Positions 61,101 to 64,000 of a stretch of 64,000 bases of DNA are shown here, piece after piece; position 1 is the first letter of the stretch; each line of letters starts with the position of its first letter. Where the stretch lies: contig OZ038402.1 of assembly GCA_964036045.1 (NCBI GenBank), forward strand, positions 8,758,971 to 8,822,970, given 5' to 3'. Below the pieces are notes generated by a model. The model ran no database searches and was not told where the DNA came from. It was given only the letters and a program-made list of their open reading frames with translations. The position numbers were made by a program, and so were the translations under genes. Source of the DNA: Eutreptiella sp. 'Long Island Sound 2002'. Taxonomy: Eukaryota > Euglenozoa > Euglenophyceae > Eutreptiales > Eutreptiaceae.

Positions 61101-64000
61101 CATTAGGGAACCTATTAGGGAACCCATTGGGGAACCCATTAGGGAACCTATTGGGGAACCTATTGGGGAACCTATTAGGGAACCTATTAGGGAACCTATT
61201 AGGGAACCTATTAGAGAACCTATTAGGGAACCCATTAGGGAACCTATTAGGGAACCTATTAGGGAAACCTATTGGGGAACCCATTAGGGAACCTATTAGG
61301 GAACCTATTAGGGAACCTATTAGGGAACCCATTAGGGAACCTATTGGGGAACCTATTAGGGAATCAATTAGGGAACCAATTAGGGAACCTATTAGGGAAG
61401 CTATTGGGGAACCTATTAGGGAACCTATTAGGGAACCTATTAGGGAACCCATTAGGGAACCCATTAGGGAACCTATTAGGGAACCAATTAGGGAACCTAT
61501 TAGGGAACCTATTGGGGAACCTATTAGGGAACCTATTAGAGAACCTATTAGGGAACCTATTAGGGAACCTATTAGGAAACCTATTGGGGAACCTATTAGG
61601 GAACCTATTGGGGAACCTATTAGGGAACCCATTAGGGAACCTATTAGGGAACCTATTAGGGAACCTATTAGGGAACCTATTAGGGAACCTATTAGGGAAC
61701 CTATTAGGGAACCTATTAGGGAACCTATTAGGGAACCCATTAGGGAACCTATTAGGGAACCTATTGGGGAACCCATTAGGGAACCCATTAGGGAACCTAT
61801 TAGGGAAACCATTAGGGAACCCATTAGGGAACCTATTAGAGAACCTATTGGGGAACCTATTAGGGAACCTATTAGGGAACCTATTAGGGAACCTATTAGA
61901 GAACCTATTAGGGAACCCATTAGGGAACCTATTAGGGAACCTATTAGGGAACCTATTAGGGAACCCATTAGGGAACCCATTAGGGAACCTATTAGGGAAC
62001 CTATTAGGGAACCTATTAGGGAACCTATTAGGGAACCTATTAGGGAACCTATTAGGGAACCTATTGGGGAACCCATTAGGGAACCCATTAGGGAACCTAT
62101 TGGGGAACCCATTAGGGAACCCATTAGGGAACCTATTAGAGAACCTATTGGGGAACCTATTAGGGAACCCATTAGGGAACCCATTAGGGAACCTATTAGA
62201 GAACCTATTGGGGAACCTATTAGGGAACCTATTAGGGAACCTATTAGGGAACCTATTAGAGAACCTATTAGGGAACCCATTAGGGAACCTATTAGGGAAC
62301 CTATTAGGGAACCTATTAGAAAACCTATTAGGGAACCTATTAGGGAACCTATTAGGGAACCTATTAGGGAACCTATTGGGGAACCCATTAGGGAACCCAT
62401 TAGGGAACCTATTGGGGAACCCATTAGGGAACCCATTAGGGAACCTATTAGAGAACCTATTGGGGAACCTATTAGGGAACCCATTAGGGAACCCATTAGG
62501 GAACCTATTAGAGAACCTATTAGGGAACCCATTAGGGAACCTATTAGGGAACCTATTAGGGAACCCATTAGGGAACCCATTAGGGAACCCATTAGGGAAC
62601 CTATTAGGGAACCTATTTGAGAACCTATTAGGGAACCTATTAGAGAACCTATTAGGGAACCTATTAGGGAACCTATTAGGAAACCTATTGGGGAACCTAT
62701 TAGGGAACCTATTGGGGAACCTATTAGGGAACCCATTAGGGAACCTATTAGGGAACCTATTAGGGAACCTATTAGGGAACCTATTAGGGAACCTATTAGG
62801 GAACCTATTAGGGAACCTATTAGGGAACCTATTAGGGAACCCATTAGGGAACCTATTAGGGAACCTATTGGGGAACCCATTAGGGAACCCATTAGGGAAC
62901 CTATTAGGGAAACCATTAGGGAACCCATTAGGGAACCTATTAGAGAACCTATTGGGGAACCTATTAGGGAACCTATTAGGGAACCTATTAGGGAACCTAT
63001 TAGAGAACCTATTAGGGAACCCATTAGGGAACCCATTAGGGAACCTATTAGGGAACCTATTAGGGAACCCATTAGGGAACCCATTAGGGAACCTATTAGG
63101 GAACCTATTAGGGAACCTATTAGGGAACCTATTAGGGAACCTATTAGGGAACCTATTAGGGAACCTATTGGGGAACCCATTAGGGAACCCATTAGGGAAC
63201 CTATTGGGGAACCCATTAGGGAACCCATTAGGGAACCTATTAGAGAACCTATTGGGGAACCTATTAGGGAACCCATTAGGGAACCCATTAGGGAACCTAT
63301 TAGAGAACCTATTGGGGAACCTATTAGGGAACCTATTAGGGAAGCTATTAGGGAACCTATTAGAGAACCTATTAGGGAACCCATTAGGGAACCTATTAGG
63401 GAACCTATTAGGGAACCTATTAGGGAACCTATTAGGGAACCTATTAGGGAACCTATTAGGGAAACCATTAGGGAACCTATTGGGGAACCCATTAGGGAAC
63501 CCATTAGGGAACCTATTGGGGAACCCATTAGGGAACCCATTAGGGAACCTATTAGAGAACCTATTGGGGAACCTATTAGGGAACCCATTAGGGAACCCAT
63601 TAGGGAACCTATTAGAGAACCTATTAGGGAACCCATTAGGGAACCTATTAGGGAACCTATTAGGGAACCCATTAGGGAACCCATTAGGGAACCCATTAGG
63701 GAACCTATTAGGGAACCTATTAGTGAACGTATTAGGGAACCTATTGGGGAACCTATTAGGGAACCAATTAGGGAACCTATTAGGGAATCTATTGAATAAC
63801 CTATTAGGGAACCTATTGGGGAACCCATTAGGGAACCTATTAGGGAACCTATTGGGGAACCTATTAGGGAACCTATTAGGGAACCTATTAGGGAACCTAT
63901 TAGGGAACCAATTAGGGAACCTATTAGGGGACCTATTGGGGAACCTATTAGGAGACCTATTAGAGAACCTATTAGGGAACCTATTAGGGAACCCGTTAGG
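58153..64000. repeat. 12-bp megasatellite, array B, continues past the window
   Basis: Same 12-bp unit and orientation as array A, about 485 copies to the window edge. CATTAGGG variants are commoner here than in array A, while TACCAGGG is rare. The CCAATTGGGG-led module (59624) and the compound marker GGGTACCCATTAGGG with CATTAAGG (59942) are also in array A at 53053 and 53263, so both arrays derive from one parent array. Large open frames in two frames per strand are artefacts. Confidence 0.96.

Noticed and set aside
31210-63828. Giant open frames of 300-4805 codons on both strands (Pro-Ile-Arg-Glu, Asn-Leu-Leu-Gly, Gly-Ser-Leu-Ile and Pro-Asn-Arg-Phe proteins)
   Set aside because: They are the necessary result of a 12-bp unit without stops in two frames per strand. 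All four overlap fully and carry no unique domain or proper start context.

Overview
This is nuclear DNA from a eukaryote, most likely a unicellular alga or other protist, though I cannot place it more finely. There are no operons, ribosome binding sites or prokaryotic gene packing. The clearest proteins are eukaryotic: a SUMO-type ubiquitin-like domain, ankyrin repeats, a hAT transposase C-terminus and the C-terminal zinc motif of a non-LTR retrotransposon. Putative genes are very GC-rich against a more mixed background, and long poly-G/poly-C tracts are common. I saw no rRNA, tRNA or CRISPR array.

Tandem repeats fill about two thirds of the window. Five unrelated array families have unit lengths of 47 bp (1-7079 and 7758-8415), 44 bp (13391-14163), 12 bp (31254-53427 and 58153-64000, running off the right edge), 50 bp (about 53600-57455) and 102 bp (57462-57860). 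The arrays carry higher-order duplications of 0.5-1.3 kb. They create enormous open frames on both strands (up to 4805 codons) because the 12-bp unit has no stop in two of three frames per strand; I treat these as artefacts.

Layout: (1) 1-9705, a 47-bp satellite made of hairpin-forming units, interrupted by a 5'-truncated non-LTR retrotransposon tail with a CACAC-type microsatellite end. A second element with the same 3' end follows, its body carrying a decayed proline-rich frame. (2) 9706-31253, the gene-bearing but sparse part: a minus-strand gene joining a plant GRDP-like WH-motif domain to a C-terminal SUMO-like domain; a 44-bp minisatellite beside a deleted hAT element; a perfect 224-bp tandem duplication; two minus-strand ankyrin-repeat genes with related repetitive flanks; a zone of long G/C homopolymers; and a minus-strand locus with a signal peptide and two 34-residue amphipathic repeats, probably split by an intron. 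(3) 31254-64000, the 12-bp megasatellite, broken once by a 4.7-kb block holding the 50-bp and 102-bp arrays.

No set of neighbouring genes here forms a recognisable pathway. The most unusual protein is the SUMO-domain fusion, which ends in Gly-Cys instead of the diglycine needed for conjugation. The most unusual DNA features are the hairpin satellite and the higher-order architecture of the 12-bp array.
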